Of a DNA stretch of 64,000 nt, positions 31,820-41,408 are shown piece after piece (within the stretch, counting starts at the first letter, position 1; the number at the start of each line of letters is the position of its first letter). A program made the translations under genes and the position numbers. The stretch is taken from the NCBI RefSeq assembly GCF_019458805.1, contig NZ_JAIBOA010000001.1:186001-250000 (forward strand), written 5' to 3'. The DNA comes from Actinomadura parmotrematis. GTDB taxonomy: Bacteria; Actinomycetota; Actinomycetes; Streptosporangiales; Streptosporangiaceae. Under the pieces are notes generated by a model. That model was given only the letters and a program-made list of their open reading frames with translations. It did not search any database and was not told the DNA's origin.

Positions 31820-32365
31820 TTGGCCGTCAAGCCCATCCGCCTGTTCGGCGACCCCGTCCTCCGCACGCCCGCCGAGCCGGTGACGGACTTCGACAAGGAG
31901 CTGCGGAACCTGGTCAAGGACCTCACCGACACGATGGTGGACGCCCCGGGCGCCGGCCTCGCCGCGCCGCAGCTCGGCGTCGGCCTGCGGGTGTTCACCT
32001 ACTACGTCGACGACGTCCTCGGGCACGTGGTGAACCCGACCCTGGACCTCACCGAGGAGCAGGAGACCGGCGACGAGGGGTGCCTGTCGCTGCCGGGCCT
32101 GGCGTTCCCGACGCCGCGGTCGGTCGGCGTCGTCGCCAAGGGCTTCAACATGCACGGCGAGCCGATCACGCTGGAGGGCACGCACCTGCTGGCCCGCTGC
32201 GTGCAGCACGAGACCGACCACCTGGACGGGATCCTCTTCATCGACCGGATGGACCCCGAGCAGCGCAAGGCCGCGATGAAGGCCGTCCGCGAGGCCGAGT
32301 GGTTCGGCGACCCGGCGCCCCAGGTGAAGGCGTCGCCGCACCGCACCTTCGGGAAGGCGATCTGA
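31820..32365 (+). CDS. def: Peptide deformylase
   Basis: A 181-residue metalloenzyme that removes the formyl group from nascent proteins. All three signature motifs are present: GAGLAAPQ (GxGxAAxQ), EGCLSLPG (EGCLS, with the metal Cys) and QHETDHLDG (HExxH). The start is a TTG preceded by GGAG six bases upstream. It abuts fmt, which adds the formyl group this enzyme removes, a widely conserved pairing. Confidence 0.96.
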   Translation: MAVKPIRLFGDPVLRTPAEPVTDFDKELRNLVKDLTDTMVDAPGAGLAAPQLGVGLRVFTYYVDDVLGHVVNPTLDLTEEQETGDEGCLSLPGLAFPTPRSVGVVAKGFNMHGEPITLEGTHLLARCVQHETDHLDGILFIDRMDPEQRKAAMKAVREAEWFGDPAPQVKASPHRTFGKAI

Positions 32366-33292
32366 GTGAGGCTCGTCTTTGCAGGTACTCCCGAAGCCGC
32401 AGTGCCGCCGCTGCGGGCGCTGCTGGCGTCGTCGCACGAGGTGGTGGCGGTCGTCACCCGGCCCGACGCGCCCGCCGGGCGCGGGCGGCGGCTCGTCGCG
32501 AGCCCCGTCGCCGAGATCGCGGCCGAGGCGGGCATCGAGGTGCTGAAGCCCGCCAAGGCCCGCGACCCCGAGTTCCTGGAGCGGCTCGCCGAGATCGCGC
32601 CGGACTGCTGCCCCGTCGTCGCCTACGGGGCGCTGCTGCCGCGCGCCGCGCTCGACGTCCCCGCGCACGGCTGGGTGAACCTGCACTTCTCGCTGCTGCC
32701 CGCCTGGCGGGGCGCGGCGCCCGTCCAGCACGCCGTCCTGCACGGCGACGACATGACCGGCGCCGCCACGTTCCAGATCGAGGAGGGTCTCGACACCGGG
32801 CCGGTGTACGGGGTGCTGACCGAGCCGATCCTGCCGTCCGACACCTCCGGCGACCTGCTGGAGCGCCTGTCGGTCGCGGGCGCCCGGCTGCTGGTGGACA
32901 CCATGGACGGGATCGAGGCGGGCGTGCTGGAGGCCCGGCCGCAGCCCGCCGAGGGCGTCTCCCTCGCCCCCAAGATCAGCGTCGAGGACGCGCGGGTGGA
33001 CTGGACGGCGCCCGCGCAGCGCGTCGACCGCCTGGTGCGGGCCTGCACGCCCGCGCCCGGCGCGTGGACGACGTTCCGCGACGCGCGGCTGAAGCTCGGC
33101 CCGGTCCGCCCGGCGCCCGAGGAGCCGCGGCTCGCGCCCGGCGAGCTGCGCCCCGAGCGGAGGCGGGTCCTCGTCGGCACCGCGTCCGCGCCGGTCGCGC
33201 TCGGCGACGTGCAGCCGCAGGGCAAGAAGCCGATGGCCGCCGCCGACTGGGCGCGCGGCCTGGACCTCGGCGCCGGGGAGGTGCTCGCCTGA
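32366..33292 (+). CDS. fmt: Methionyl-tRNA formyltransferase
   Basis: A 308-residue enzyme that formylates Met-tRNA(fMet) using 10-formyl-THF. The N-terminal Rossmann domain begins [18 protein letters not shown]. The active site shows [23 protein letters not shown], with the Asn-Leu-His and the SLLP loop, and the Asp in GLDTGPV. The C-terminal tRNA-binding domain follows. The GTG start is immediately after the def TGA, and its own TGA overlaps the rsmB ATG by one base. Confidence 0.95.
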   Translation: MRLVFAGTPEAAVPPLRALLASSHEVVAVVTRPDAPAGRGRRLVASPVAEIAAEAGIEVLKPAKARDPEFLERLAEIAPDCCPVVAYGALLPRAALDVPAHGWVNLHFSLLPAWRGAAPVQHAVLHGDDMTGAATFQIEEGLDTGPVYGVLTEPILPSDTSGDLLERLSVAGARLLVDTMDGIEAGVLEARPQPAEGVSLAPKISVEDARVDWTAPAQRVDRLVRACTPAPGAWTTFRDARLKLGPVRPAPEEPRLAPGELRPERRRVLVGTASAPVALGDVQPQGKKPMAAADWARGLDLGAGEVLA

Positions 33293-34707
33293 TGCCGCCC
33301 GCCCGCAACCGCCATCCCCGCCGCGACGACAACCGCCGCCCCGGCGGGCCGCGCAGCACCGGCCGCCCGCAGGACCTGGTCCGCCGCACCGCCTTCGACG
33401 TGATCCGCGCCGTGGAGACCCGCGACGCCTACGCCAACCTGCTGCTGCCCGCGCGGCTGCGCGACCGCGGCCTCACCGGCCGCGACGCCGCGCTCGCCAC
33501 CGAGCTCACCTACGGCACGCTGCGCGGCCGCGGCACCTACGACGCGATCCTGGCGCTCTGCAGCGACCGCGAGCTGCGCCGCATCGACGGCCCGCTGCTG
33601 GACGTGCTGCGGCTCGGCGCGCACCAGGTGCTCGCCACCCGCATCCCGCCGCACGCCGCCGTCGGCACGGCCGTCGACCTCGCCCGCTCGGTCGCCGGGC
33701 CCGGCCAGTCCAAGTTCGCCAACGCGGTGCTCCGCAAGGTCACCACCCGCGACCTGGACGGCTGGCTGGCGATCGTCGCGCCCGAGGGCGCCGACGCCAC
33801 GACCCGGCTGTCGGTGGCCTACAGCCACCCCAAGTGGATCGTGTCGGCGCTGCGCGACGCGCTCGGCCCCGACCGCGGCGAGATCGCCGACCTGCTCGCC
33901 GCCGACAACGCCCGGCCGCGCGTCACGCTCGTCGCCCGGCCGGGCCGCGCCACCGTCGCCGAGCTGCTGGAGGCGGGCGCCGAGCCCGCGCCCCTGTCGC
34001 CCTACGGCGCGCTGCTGGACGAGGGCGACCCGGGTGCGATCCCGGCCGTCCGCGACGGCCGCGCCGCCGTCCAGGACGAGGGCAGCCAGCTCGTCGCGGC
34101 GGCGCTCGCCGCCGCCCCGCTGGACGGCCGGGACGAGCGCTGGCTCGACGTGTGCGCCGGTCCCGGCGGCAAGGCAGGGCTGCTGTCGGCGCTCGCGGCC
34201 GGGCGCGGCGCCCGGCTGCTCGCCGCCGACGTGCAGCCGCACCGCGCGGGCCTCGTGCGGCGCGCGGTGGACGCCCGGACCGGCGTGGTCGCGGCCGACG
34301 GCACCGTCCCGCCGTGGCGGCCCGGCACCTTCGACCGCATCATGCTGGACGCGCCGTGCACCGGGCTGGGCGCGCTGCGGCGGCGGCCCGAGGCGCGCTG
34401 GCGGCGCGGCCCGGAGGCGGTCGCCGAGCTCGGCCCGCTGCAGCGGGCGCTGCTCGCCTCGGCGCTGGAGGCGCTGCGCCCCGGCGGGGTGCTCGCCTAC
34501 GTCACCTGCTCGCCGCACCTGGCCGAGACGCGCGTCGTCGACGACGCGCTGCGGGGCCGCACGGACGTGGCGCGGCTGGACGCCCCGGCGGCGCTCCGCG
34601 CGGTCGCGCCCGGCCTCACCGGGGCCGGCGACGGCGAGTTCGCGCAGCTCTGGCCGCACCGGCACGGCACCGACGCGATGTTCCTGGCGCTGCTCCGCCG
34701 CGACTGA
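33292..34707 (+). CDS. rsmB: 16S rRNA (cytosine-967-C5)-methyltransferase RsmB
   Basis: A 471-residue RNA methyltransferase. An N-terminal NusB-like RNA-binding domain (about 28-170) precedes a SAM-dependent domain with motif I DVCAGPGGKAGLLSALA. The two catalytic cysteines are in LDAPCTGLG (motif IV) and YVTCSPH (motif VI). The first 25 residues are basic and Pro-rich. Order def-fmt-rsmB-rpe is typical of actinobacteria; here a phosphatase gene has been inserted between rsmB and rpe. Confidence 0.95.
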   Translation: MPPARNRHPRRDDNRRPGGPRSTGRPQDLVRRTAFDVIRAVETRDAYANLLLPARLRDRGLTGRDAALATELTYGTLRGRGTYDAILALCSDRELRRIDGPLLDVLRLGAHQVLATRIPPHAAVGTAVDLARSVAGPGQSKFANAVLRKVTTRDLDGWLAIVAPEGADATTRLSVAYSHPKWIVSALRDALGPDRGEIADLLAADNARPRVTLVARPGRATVAELLEAGAEPAPLSPYGALLDEGDPGAIPAVRDGRAAVQDEGSQLVAAALAAAPLDGRDERWLDVCAGPGGKAGLLSALAAGRGARLLAADVQPHRAGLVRRAVDARTGVVAADGTVPPWRPGTFDRIMLDAPCTGLGALRRRPEARWRRGPEAVAELGPLQRALLASALEALRPGGVLAYVTCSPHLAETRVVDDALRGRTDVARLDAPAALRAVAPGLTGAGDGEFAQLWPHRHGTDAMFLALLRRD

Positions 34708-34823
34708 GGCGCGACCGAGGCGGGCGGGGCCGGGATACTTTACGTGTCACTCGGACGTTGGCCAGGCGTGGCCCCCTAGCGTCGGGGGTCACCCGGCCGC
34801 CCGAACGCATCCGAGGGAGACCC

Positions 34824-35771
34824 GTGCTCACCGGCTTCATGCACGCCATGTCGTTCATCGGCAGCGCGGCGTTCTACGTGCCCGTGCTGGTGGTCGTCTA
34901 CTGGTGCCTGGACCCCCGGTCGGCGGCGCGCGCGGCGGTGCTGCTCGCCGCCAGCTCCGCCGTGAACGGCGTGCTGAAGCTGCTGTTCCACGCGCCGCGC
35001 CCGTTCTGGACCGATCCGTCGCTCGCGCCGGGCGCGGCCTACGACTCGTTCGGGATGCCGTCGGGGCACGCCCAGAACGCCGTGGTGGCCTGGGGGTTCG
35101 CGGCGAGCCGGACGCGCCGCCGGCTGCTCTGGGCGGCGGCCGCCGCGGTCGCGGTGCTGATCGGCCTGTCGCGGATCTACCTGCACGTGCACTCGGTGGG
35201 ACAGGTGCTGGCGGGCTGGGCCGTCGGCGCGGTGCTGCTCACCGCCGCCCTCGGCCTGGAGCCGATGGCGGTGCCGTGGTGGCGGAGCCGCCCGCTGCCG
35301 GTGCAGCTCGCGCTGTCGGCGGCGGTGTCGCTGGCGGCGCTCGGCCTGGCCTGGGCGGCGTTCAGCGCCCTCGGCGGCTGGCGCTGGCCGGCGGCCTGGG
35401 TCCGGGCGATCACCGCGGCGGGCGGGAGCGCGCAGCCGGTGGACCTCGCCGCCGGGGCGGGCGCGGCGGGCCTGCTGCTCGGCGTGCTCGCGGGCCTGTC
35501 GCTCGTCGCGCACCGCGGCGGGGTGAGCGCGGCGGGGGAGCCGTGGCGGCGCGCGGCGCGCGTCCCCGCCGGCGCCGCCGGGCTGCTGGTGATCTACACC
35601 GTCGGGCTGTTCTTCGGGTCGCACGCGGTGGCCGCGTACGTCGTGCAGGCGCTGCTCGGCCTCTGGGCGGTGGCCGGAGCGCCCGAGGCGTTCGTCGCGC
35701 TGCGCCTCGCCGGCCGCCCCACCCCCGCGATCACCCGGCCGGGTGAGGTCCGGGCCGGGGCCCGCCCGTAG
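34824..35771 (+). CDS. PAP2-family membrane phosphatase
   Basis: A 315-residue membrane protein with the three phosphatidic-acid-phosphatase motifs: [11 protein letters not shown] (KxxxxxxRP), MPSGHAQN (PSGH) and [17 protein letters not shown] (SRx5Hx3D-like, with Gln where Asp is usual). About eight membrane helices are visible. Family members dephosphorylate lipid phosphates such as undecaprenyl diphosphate or phosphatidate; the substrate is not readable. The GTG at 34824 follows GAGGGAGA. It sits between rsmB and rpe with its own 116-base upstream gap. Confidence 0.85.
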   Translation: MLTGFMHAMSFIGSAAFYVPVLVVVYWCLDPRSAARAAVLLAASSAVNGVLKLLFHAPRPFWTDPSLAPGAAYDSFGMPSGHAQNAVVAWGFAASRTRRRLLWAAAAAVAVLIGLSRIYLHVHSVGQVLAGWAVGAVLLTAALGLEPMAVPWWRSRPLPVQLALSAAVSLAALGLAWAAFSALGGWRWPAAWVRAITAAGGSAQPVDLAAGAGAAGLLLGVLAGLSLVAHRGGVSAAGEPWRRAARVPAGAAGLLVIYTVGLFFGSHAVAAYVVQALLGLWAVAGAPEAFVALRLAGRPTPAITRPGEVRAGARP

Positions 35772-35782
35772 GATCGGACCTC

Positions 35783-36466
35783 ATGGCTCCGCAGATCTCA
35801 CCCAGCATCCTGTCCGCCGACTTCGCCGACCTGGGCGCCGACGTCGCACGCATCGCGAGCGACGCCGACTGGGTGCACGTCGACGTGATGGACAACCACT
35901 TCGTGCCCAACCTCACCCTCGGCCTGCCGGTCGTCCAGGCGCTGCTGAAGACCAGCGCGATCCCGCTGGACTGCCACCTGATGATCGAGGACCCGGACCG
36001 GTGGGCGCCGCAGTACGCCGAGGCCGGCGCGGGCAGCGTCACCATCCACGCCGAGGCCGCCGGGGCGCCGATCCGGACGCTGCGCGCGATCCGGTCCGCC
36101 GGTGCGCGCGCCGGGCTCGGCGTCAACCCGGCGACGCCGGTCGAGGGCTTCGCCGACCTGCTCGGCGAGATCGACATGCTGCTGCTCATGACGGTCGAGC
36201 CGGGGTTCGGCGGGCAGAAGTTCCTCGACGTCGTGCTGCCGAAGGTGCGGCGCGCCCGCGAGCTGATCCGGGGCCGCGACCTGCCGGTCTGGCTCCAGGT
36301 CGACGGCGGCGTCAGCGCCGAGACGATCGAGCGCTGCGCCGAGGCCGGCGCCGACGTGTTCGTGGCGGGCAGCGCCGTCTACAACGCCGACGACCCGGCC
36401 GAGGCCGTCCGCCGCCTCCGCGCCCAGGCCCAGCGGGCCACCGACGCCGCCGGCTGGGCCGAGTAG
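35783..36466 (+). CDS. rpe: Ribulose-phosphate 3-epimerase
   Basis: A 227-residue TIM-barrel metalloenzyme interconverting ribulose 5-phosphate and xylulose 5-phosphate. [39 protein letters not shown] and the phosphate-binding VDGG and VAGSAVY are diagnostic. It adjoins the riboflavin operon, for which ribulose 5-phosphate is the direct precursor of the four-carbon unit made by RibBA. The ATG lies 12 bases after the previous stop. Confidence 0.96.
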   Translation: MAPQISPSILSADFADLGADVARIASDADWVHVDVMDNHFVPNLTLGLPVVQALLKTSAIPLDCHLMIEDPDRWAPQYAEAGAGSVTIHAEAAGAPIRTLRAIRSAGARAGLGVNPATPVEGFADLLGEIDMLLLMTVEPGFGGQKFLDVVLPKVRRARELIRGRDLPVWLQVDGGVSAETIERCAEAGADVFVAGSAVYNADDPAEAVRRLRAQAQRATDAAGWAE

Positions 36467-36607
36467 GCGGCCGCACCGCGACGGCCGCCGGACGTTCGCA
36501 CTCCGCGGTAACCGAGCGAGCGCTTGGTTGGCCGACTGTGGCCGTGGCGATTCTCACACGGCCCCGGGAATGCCGGACGTGGCACACTGGTTGCCAAGTA
36601 GTGCAAC

Positions 36608-36734
36608 GCGTGCTCCGGGGTCGGTGCAATTCCGAACCGGCGGTGACAGTCCGCGACCCGGCCGGATCCATCGGCCGGTTGATCCGGTGGAATTCCGGGA
36701 CCGACGGTGAAAGTCCGGATGGGAGGCAGCGCGC
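36608..36734 (+). promoter_or_regulatory. FMN riboswitch (RFN element)
   Basis: All conserved RFN blocks are present in order. P1 is GCGTGC (36608-36613) pairing with GCGCGC (36729-36734) using one G-U pair. Then come GGGTCGGTGCAATTCC, GAACCGGCGGTGACAGTCC, a variable stem and the 3' core GACCGACGGTGAAAGTCCGGATGGGAG. FMN binding should switch off the downstream ribE-ribM-ribBA-ribH genes. Bases 36467-36607 between rpe and the aptamer must hold the promoter, but no convincing -35/-10 pair stands out. Confidence 0.97.
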
Positions 36735-36735
36735 G

Positions 36736-36762
36736 GGACGCCCATGCCCTGGCATGGCGTCC
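36736..36762 (+). terminator. Hairpin directly after the FMN aptamer (expression platform candidate)
   Basis: GGACGCCCATGCC (36736-36748) pairs with GGCATGGCGTCC (36751-36762), with one bulged C and a 2-base loop, starting two bases after P1. There is no T-run, and the ribE ribosome-binding site lies 60 bases further on, so whether control is by termination or by sequestration is unclear. Confidence 0.6.
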
Positions 36763-36835
36763 GCCTGCGGCGTCCGTCCGCACCCGTGAACACACCCCCG
36801 GAGCCTCGCCCTTAGATGCAGGAGGCCCGGGAGAG

Positions 36836-37444
36836 ATGTTCACCGGCATCGTCGAGGAGCTCGGCGAGATCGAGGCCGTCGAGTCGCTGGCCGACTCGGC
36901 CCGCCTGACCGTCCGCGGTCCGCTGGTCACCGAGGACGCCGTGCACGGCGCGTCCATCGCGGTCAACGGCGTCTGCCTCACCGTGGTGGAGCACAAGGAC
37001 GGCGCCTTCACCGCCGACGTGATGCGCGAGACCCTCGACCGGTCCAGCCTCGGCGCCCTCGTCCCCGGCTCCCGGGTCAACCTGGAGCGCCCCGTCCGGC
37101 TCGCGGACCGCCTCGGCGGGCACCTCGTGCAGGGCCACGTCGACGGCGTCGGCGCGATCGTCTCCCGCGAGCCCGGCGAGAAGTGGGACGTGGTCACCAT
37201 CGGCCTCCCCCCGCACCTCGCCCGCTACGTGGTCGACAAGGGCTCGATCACCGTCGACGGCATCAGCCTCACCGTGGTCCGCGCGGACGCCGACCGGTTC
37301 AGCGTCTCGCTCATCCCGACCACGCTGGAGCTCACCACGCTCGGCCGCAAGCAGCCGGGCGACCCGGTGAACCTGGAGGTCGACGTCGTCGCCAAGTACG
37401 TCGAGCGGATGCTCGGCGACCGGATCCGGGAGGAGCGGGCATGA
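36836..37444 (+). CDS. ribE: Riboflavin synthase (alpha subunit type)
   Basis: A 202-residue enzyme that dismutates two lumazines to riboflavin. Two homologous lumazine-binding halves are visible: MFTGIVEELGEIEAVE with GASIAVNGVCLTVVE in the first, and GHVDGVGAIVSRE with GSITVDGISLTVVR in the second. The MFTGIVEE opening fixes the ATG at 36836, with GGAGG upstream. It is the first gene under the FMN riboswitch. Its stop overlaps the transporter start (ATGA). Confidence 0.97.
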   Translation: MFTGIVEELGEIEAVESLADSARLTVRGPLVTEDAVHGASIAVNGVCLTVVEHKDGAFTADVMRETLDRSSLGALVPGSRVNLERPVRLADRLGGHLVQGHVDGVGAIVSREPGEKWDVVTIGLPPHLARYVVDKGSITVDGISLTVVRADADRFSVSLIPTTLELTTLGRKQPGDPVNLEVDVVAKYVERMLGDRIREERA

Positions 37445-38088
37445 GCTGGCTGAACGCGAGCTTCACGCTCTTCGGCGAGCACATCCTGTGGACCGACCTC
37501 GTCGGCAACGTCCTGTCGCTGGCCGTCGTCGTGCTCGCCATGTACAAGACGCTGTGGACGTGGCCGGTGCAGCTCGCCGGCGCGGCGCTGCTGTTCGCCG
37601 CCTCGCTGCACGCCCACGCCCCCGGCAACGGCCTGAAGCAGGTGCTGTTCTGCGTCCTCGCCGTCTACGGCTGGATCGCCTGGACGCGCGGGCGGCGCGA
37701 GGAGAGCGGCATCGCGGTCCGGCAGGCCACCGCCCGCGAGCGGATCGTGCTGCTCGTGGCGCTCGCCGCCGGCACCGTCCTCGTCGCCCAGCTCTTCCTG
37801 CACCTGGACTGGCTGAAGATCGCCTGGTCGCCGTGGGCGAACGCCTACATCTTCGTCGGCAGCGCGGCCGCGACGTTCGCGCAGAGCCGCGCCCTGGTCG
37901 ACTTCTGGATCATCTGGGTGCTGGTGGACCTGGTCGGCGTCCCGCTCGCGCTGAAGTCGGGGCTGTACGTCTCGGCGGCGGTCTACGGGATCTTCTTCGT
38001 CATGGTCATGGTGGGCTTCCGCAACTGGCTGCGCGAGTCCCGCGACCGCAACACCCACGACACTCCGAGTAGGGCGGTGACCGCATGA
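37441..38088 (+). CDS. ribM: Riboflavin transporter, PnuC family
   Basis: A 215-residue membrane protein with about seven hydrophobic helices. PnuC-family features include [27 protein letters not shown] and [27 protein letters not shown]. PnuC proteins normally import nicotinamide riboside. Placement inside a riboswitch-controlled riboflavin operon, between ribE and ribBA, matches the characterised riboflavin facilitator RibM (PnuX) of Corynebacterium and Streptomyces. It overlaps both neighbours by four bases. Confidence 0.88.
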   Translation: MSWLNASFTLFGEHILWTDLVGNVLSLAVVVLAMYKTLWTWPVQLAGAALLFAASLHAHAPGNGLKQVLFCVLAVYGWIAWTRGRREESGIAVRQATARERIVLLVALAAGTVLVAQLFLHLDWLKIAWSPWANAYIFVGSAAATFAQSRALVDFWIIWVLVDLVGVPLALKSGLYVSAAVYGIFFVMVMVGFRNWLRESRDRNTHDTPSRAVTA

Positions 38089-39356
38089 GCGGCGGCGACG
38101 ACACGGTGAACGGAGCGACCATGGACGGCACGGCGGACGGCGGAACGGCCGGCGGCATCTTCGACCCGGTGGAGGACGCGCTCGCCGACATCGCGGCGGG
38201 CCGGCCCGTCGTGGTCGTCGACGACGAGGACCGCGAGAACGAGGGCGACATCATCTTCGCCGCCTCGGCCGCGACCCCCGAGCTGCTGGCCTTCACGGTC
38301 CGCCACACGAGCGGCGTCATCTGCGTCCCGATGGAGGGCGCCGACCTCGACCGCCTGCAGATCCCGCTGATGACCGCGCAGAACGGCGAGCGGCTGCGCA
38401 CCGCCTACACCGTCAGCGTGGACGCGGCGCAGGGCGTGTCCACCGGCATCTCCGCGGCCGACCGCGCCGCCACGATCCTGACCCTCGCCGACCCGGCGTC
38501 GCTGCCCGCCGAGCTGGTGCGGCCCGGCCACATCTTCCCGCTGCGCTACCGCGAGGGCGGCGTCCTCGTCCGCCGCGGCCACACCGAGGCCGCGGTGGAC
38601 CTCGCCCGCCTCGCCGGGCTCGCGCCCGCCGGCGTCCTCGCCGAGGTCGTCAACGACGACGGCACCATGGCCCGGCTGCCCGAGCTGCAGGTGTTCGCCA
38701 AGGAGCACGGCCTCAAGCTGATCTCCATCGAGCAGCTGGTGGAGTACCGCAAGCGCACCGAGCGCCTCGTCACCCGCGAGGTGGAGACCCGCATCCCCAA
38801 CCGGTTCGGGACGTGGCGCGCCGTCGGGTTCGCGAGCATGGACGGCGGCGAGCACGTCGCGCTCGTCTACGGCGACCTCGGCGACGGCGAGGACGTCCCG
38901 GTGCGGGTGCACTCCGAGTGCCTCACCGGCGACGTGCTGCACTCCGAGCGCTGCGACTGCGGCACCCAGCTCGACGCCGCCATGGAGCGGATCGCGGCGG
39001 GCGGCCGCGGCGTCATCGTCTACCTGCGCGGCCACGAGGGCCGCGGCATCGGGCTGGTCGGCAAGCTGCGCGCCTACGCGCTCCAGGACCGGGGCGCCGA
39101 TACGGTGGACGCGAACCTGGAGCAGGGCCTGCCGGTCGACGCGCGCGAGTACTCGCTCGCCGCGCACATGCTGCTCGACCTCGGCGTCCGCTCGATCCGG
39201 GTGCTCACCAACAACCCGGCCAAGCTCGCGGGCCTCGCCGGCTTCGGGCTCGCGGTCCTCGGCCGCGAGGCCGTGCCGACGCTGCTCACCGAGCACAACC
39301 GGCGCTACCTGACGGTCAAGCGGGACCGTCTCGGACACCTGATCGAGGGGCTGTAG
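38085..39356 (+). CDS. ribBA: 3,4-dihydroxy-2-butanone-4-phosphate synthase / GTP cyclohydrolase II
   Basis: A 423-residue bifunctional enzyme making both precursors of riboflavin. The N-terminal RibB domain (about 28-220) has the [10 protein letters not shown] metal/substrate motif (46-55) and HTSGVICVP. The C-terminal RibA domain (about 225-423) has the zinc cysteines in [21 protein letters not shown] and the GTP-site [10 protein letters not shown]. An N-terminal tail of about 25 low-complexity residues could be trimmed if an internal ATG at 38121 is used. ATGA overlap with ribM; ribH starts directly after it. Confidence 0.96.
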   Translation: MSGGDDTVNGATMDGTADGGTAGGIFDPVEDALADIAAGRPVVVVDDEDRENEGDIIFAASAATPELLAFTVRHTSGVICVPMEGADLDRLQIPLMTAQNGERLRTAYTVSVDAAQGVSTGISAADRAATILTLADPASLPAELVRPGHIFPLRYREGGVLVRRGHTEAAVDLARLAGLAPAGVLAEVVNDDGTMARLPELQVFAKEHGLKLISIEQLVEYRKRTERLVTREVETRIPNRFGTWRAVGFASMDGGEHVALVYGDLGDGEDVPVRVHSECLTGDVLHSERCDCGTQLDAAMERIAAGGRGVIVYLRGHEGRGIGLVGKLRAYALQDRGADTVDANLEQGLPVDAREYSLAAHMLLDLGVRSIRVLTNNPAKLAGLAGFGLAVLGREAVPTLLTEHNRRYLTVKRDRLGHLIEGL

Positions 39357-39869
<513 letters not shown>

Positions 39870-39919
39870 CGCTCGTCCCGGACCGACCCGACAGTCTTCC
39901 CTTCCCGAAAGGTTCTTCC

Positions 39920-40795
39920 GTGCTCTCTCTCGTGCTGCCCAAGGGGTCCCTGGAGAAGGCGACGCTGGCGCTGTTCGACGCCGCCGACCTCACCGTCCGG
40001 CGCACCTCGGACCGCGACTACCGCGCCTCCATCGACGACCCGCGCATCGACCGCGTCCGCGTCCTGCGCCCCCAGGAGATCCCGACCTACCTGGAGCAGG
40101 GGCTGTTCGACCTCGGCATCACCGGCCGCGACTGGATCACCGAGACCGACGCCGACGTCGTCAGCCTCGGCGAGCTGCAGTACTCCAAGGCGACCTCCAA
40201 CCCGGTCCGCGTCATCATGGCGGTGCCGCAGGACGCCCCCTGGCAGCAGGTGTCCGACCTGCCCGAGGGCGTGCGGATCTCCACCGAGTTCCCGGCGATG
40301 ACCGAGCGGTTCCTGGAGCGGCACGGCGTGAAGGCGCGGGTCGTCCCGTCCTACGGCGCCACCGAGGCCAAGGTCCCCGACATCGTGGACGCGATCGTCG
40401 ACCTCACCGAGACCGGCTCCTCGCTCCGCAAGAACGGCCTGCGCATCCTCGACACGCTGCTGACCAGCTACACCGAGCTCGTCGCCAACCGCGCGGCCTA
40501 CGAGGACCCGGCGAAGCGGGCCGCGATGGAGGACGTCGCGCTGCTGCTGCAGGGCGCGATCCGCGCGCGCGGCAACGTCCTGCTGAAGCTGAACGTCGCG
40601 CAGGAGGACCTGCCGGCCGTCCTGGAGATCATGCCGGCGATGGCCTCGCCGACCGTGACCGCCCTCGCCGGCGGCGCGTCCAGCGCGGTGGAGAGCGTGG
40701 TCGCCAAGCGCGGCGTCAACACGCTCATCCCGGCGCTGAAGCAGGCCGGCGCGCACGACATCCTCGAGATCCCGATCGCCAAGATCGTTGACTGA
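39920..40795 (+). CDS. hisG: ATP phosphoribosyltransferase, long form
   Basis: A 291-residue enzyme catalysing the first step of histidine synthesis. It starts LSLVLPKGSLEKATL, has GITGRDWITE and the PRPP loop region DIVDAIVDLTETGSSLRKNGL. The C-terminal ACT-like regulatory domain (about 215-291, ending IPIAKIVD) makes it the histidine-inhibited HisG-L type that needs no HisZ. The GTG has GAAAGG eight bases upstream. The gene for phosphoribosyl-ATP pyrophosphatase (hisE), which in Streptomyces lies between ribH and hisG, is absent from the 50-base gap here. Confidence 0.95.
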   Translation: MLSLVLPKGSLEKATLALFDAADLTVRRTSDRDYRASIDDPRIDRVRVLRPQEIPTYLEQGLFDLGITGRDWITETDADVVSLGELQYSKATSNPVRVIMAVPQDAPWQQVSDLPEGVRISTEFPAMTERFLERHGVKARVVPSYGATEAKVPDIVDAIVDLTETGSSLRKNGLRILDTLLTSYTELVANRAAYEDPAKRAAMEDVALLLQGAIRARGNVLLKLNVAQEDLPAVLEIMPAMASPTVTALAGGASSAVESVVAKRGVNTLIPALKQAGAHDILEIPIAKIVD

Positions 40796-41234
40796 CGCAC
40801 CCGCCCTGCCGGCCGTGTGGCGCCCGCGCGTCACCCGGCTCGTGGCCTACGCGACGGCGGGCGTGATCGTGCTCGGCATGATCGTGCTCGCCGTCGTGGT
40901 GGCGCCCCAGTTCCAGCTGTTCGACCGGGTGCTGATGGTGCTGTTCGGGCTGTTCGTCGCCTGGATCCTGCACATGCTGGCGCGCTGCCGCGTGGTCGCG
41001 GCGGAGACCGGCCTCACCGTCGTGAACGCCTTCCGCACCCGCCGGTTCGCCTGGGCCGAGGTGCTGGACGCGCAGATGAACGCCGGCGACCCGTGGCCGA
41101 CGCTCGACCTCGCCGACGGCACGTCCGTCGGCGCGATGGGCATCCAGGGCTCCGAGCGGGAGCTGGCCGCCCGCCAGCTCGCCGAGCTCCGCGCCACGCT
41201 GCGCGAGCGCGGCGAGGCGCCCGAGCGCCACTAG
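40788..41234 (+). CDS. PH-domain membrane protein
   Basis: A 148-residue protein with two adjacent transmembrane helices (about 18-38 and 42-60) and a C-terminal bacterial PH domain (about 62-135, with AETGLTVVNAFRTRRFAWAEVLDAQM). This matches the small actinobacterial PH-domain proteins found next to hisG. The function is not established. The TTG start overlaps the hisG end by eight bases, so translation is probably coupled. Confidence 0.82.
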   Translation: MTDAPALPAVWRPRVTRLVAYATAGVIVLGMIVLAVVVAPQFQLFDRVLMVLFGLFVAWILHMLARCRVVAAETGLTVVNAFRTRRFAWAEVLDAQMNAGDPWPTLDLADGTSVGAMGIQGSERELAARQLAELRATLRERGEAPERH

Positions 41235-41336
41235 CGGCGCGGGCAGGAAAGTCTCCCGTCGGCTTTAACGACAATTGTAGATATTTGCGCCGTTCGTCCC
41301 GGTTGCTGAATTCCGGTTGATAGCTGCACTCTGCAG

Positions 41337-41349
41337 ATGTACGGTACGT
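41337..41349 (+). promoter_or_regulatory. Inverted repeat upstream of MFS gene (operator candidate 1)
   Basis: ATGTACGGTACGT is a near-perfect palindrome around a central G (one mismatch in the outer positions). It lies in an AT-richer stretch 60 bases upstream of the exporter start, where a TetR- or MarR-type repressor could bind. Confidence 0.45.
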
Positions 41350-41357
41350 CCGCCTCT

Positions 41358-41372
41358 TGTATGTGCCATACA
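41358..41372 (+). promoter_or_regulatory. Inverted repeat upstream of MFS gene (operator candidate 2)
   Basis: TGTATG-TGC-CATACA has perfect 6-bp arms. Together with the repeat ending 9 bases earlier it suggests a paired operator. No regulator gene adjoins, so the repressor would be encoded elsewhere. Confidence 0.5.
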
Positions 41373-41408
41373 GATTTCAGGGGTCTCGCACCAGCAGAAT
41401 GGAGCTCC

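Noticed and set aside
39870..39919. hisE or a small RNA between ribH and hisG
   Set aside because: Fifty bases are too short for hisE (about 90 codons), and only the hisG ribosome-binding site is visible.
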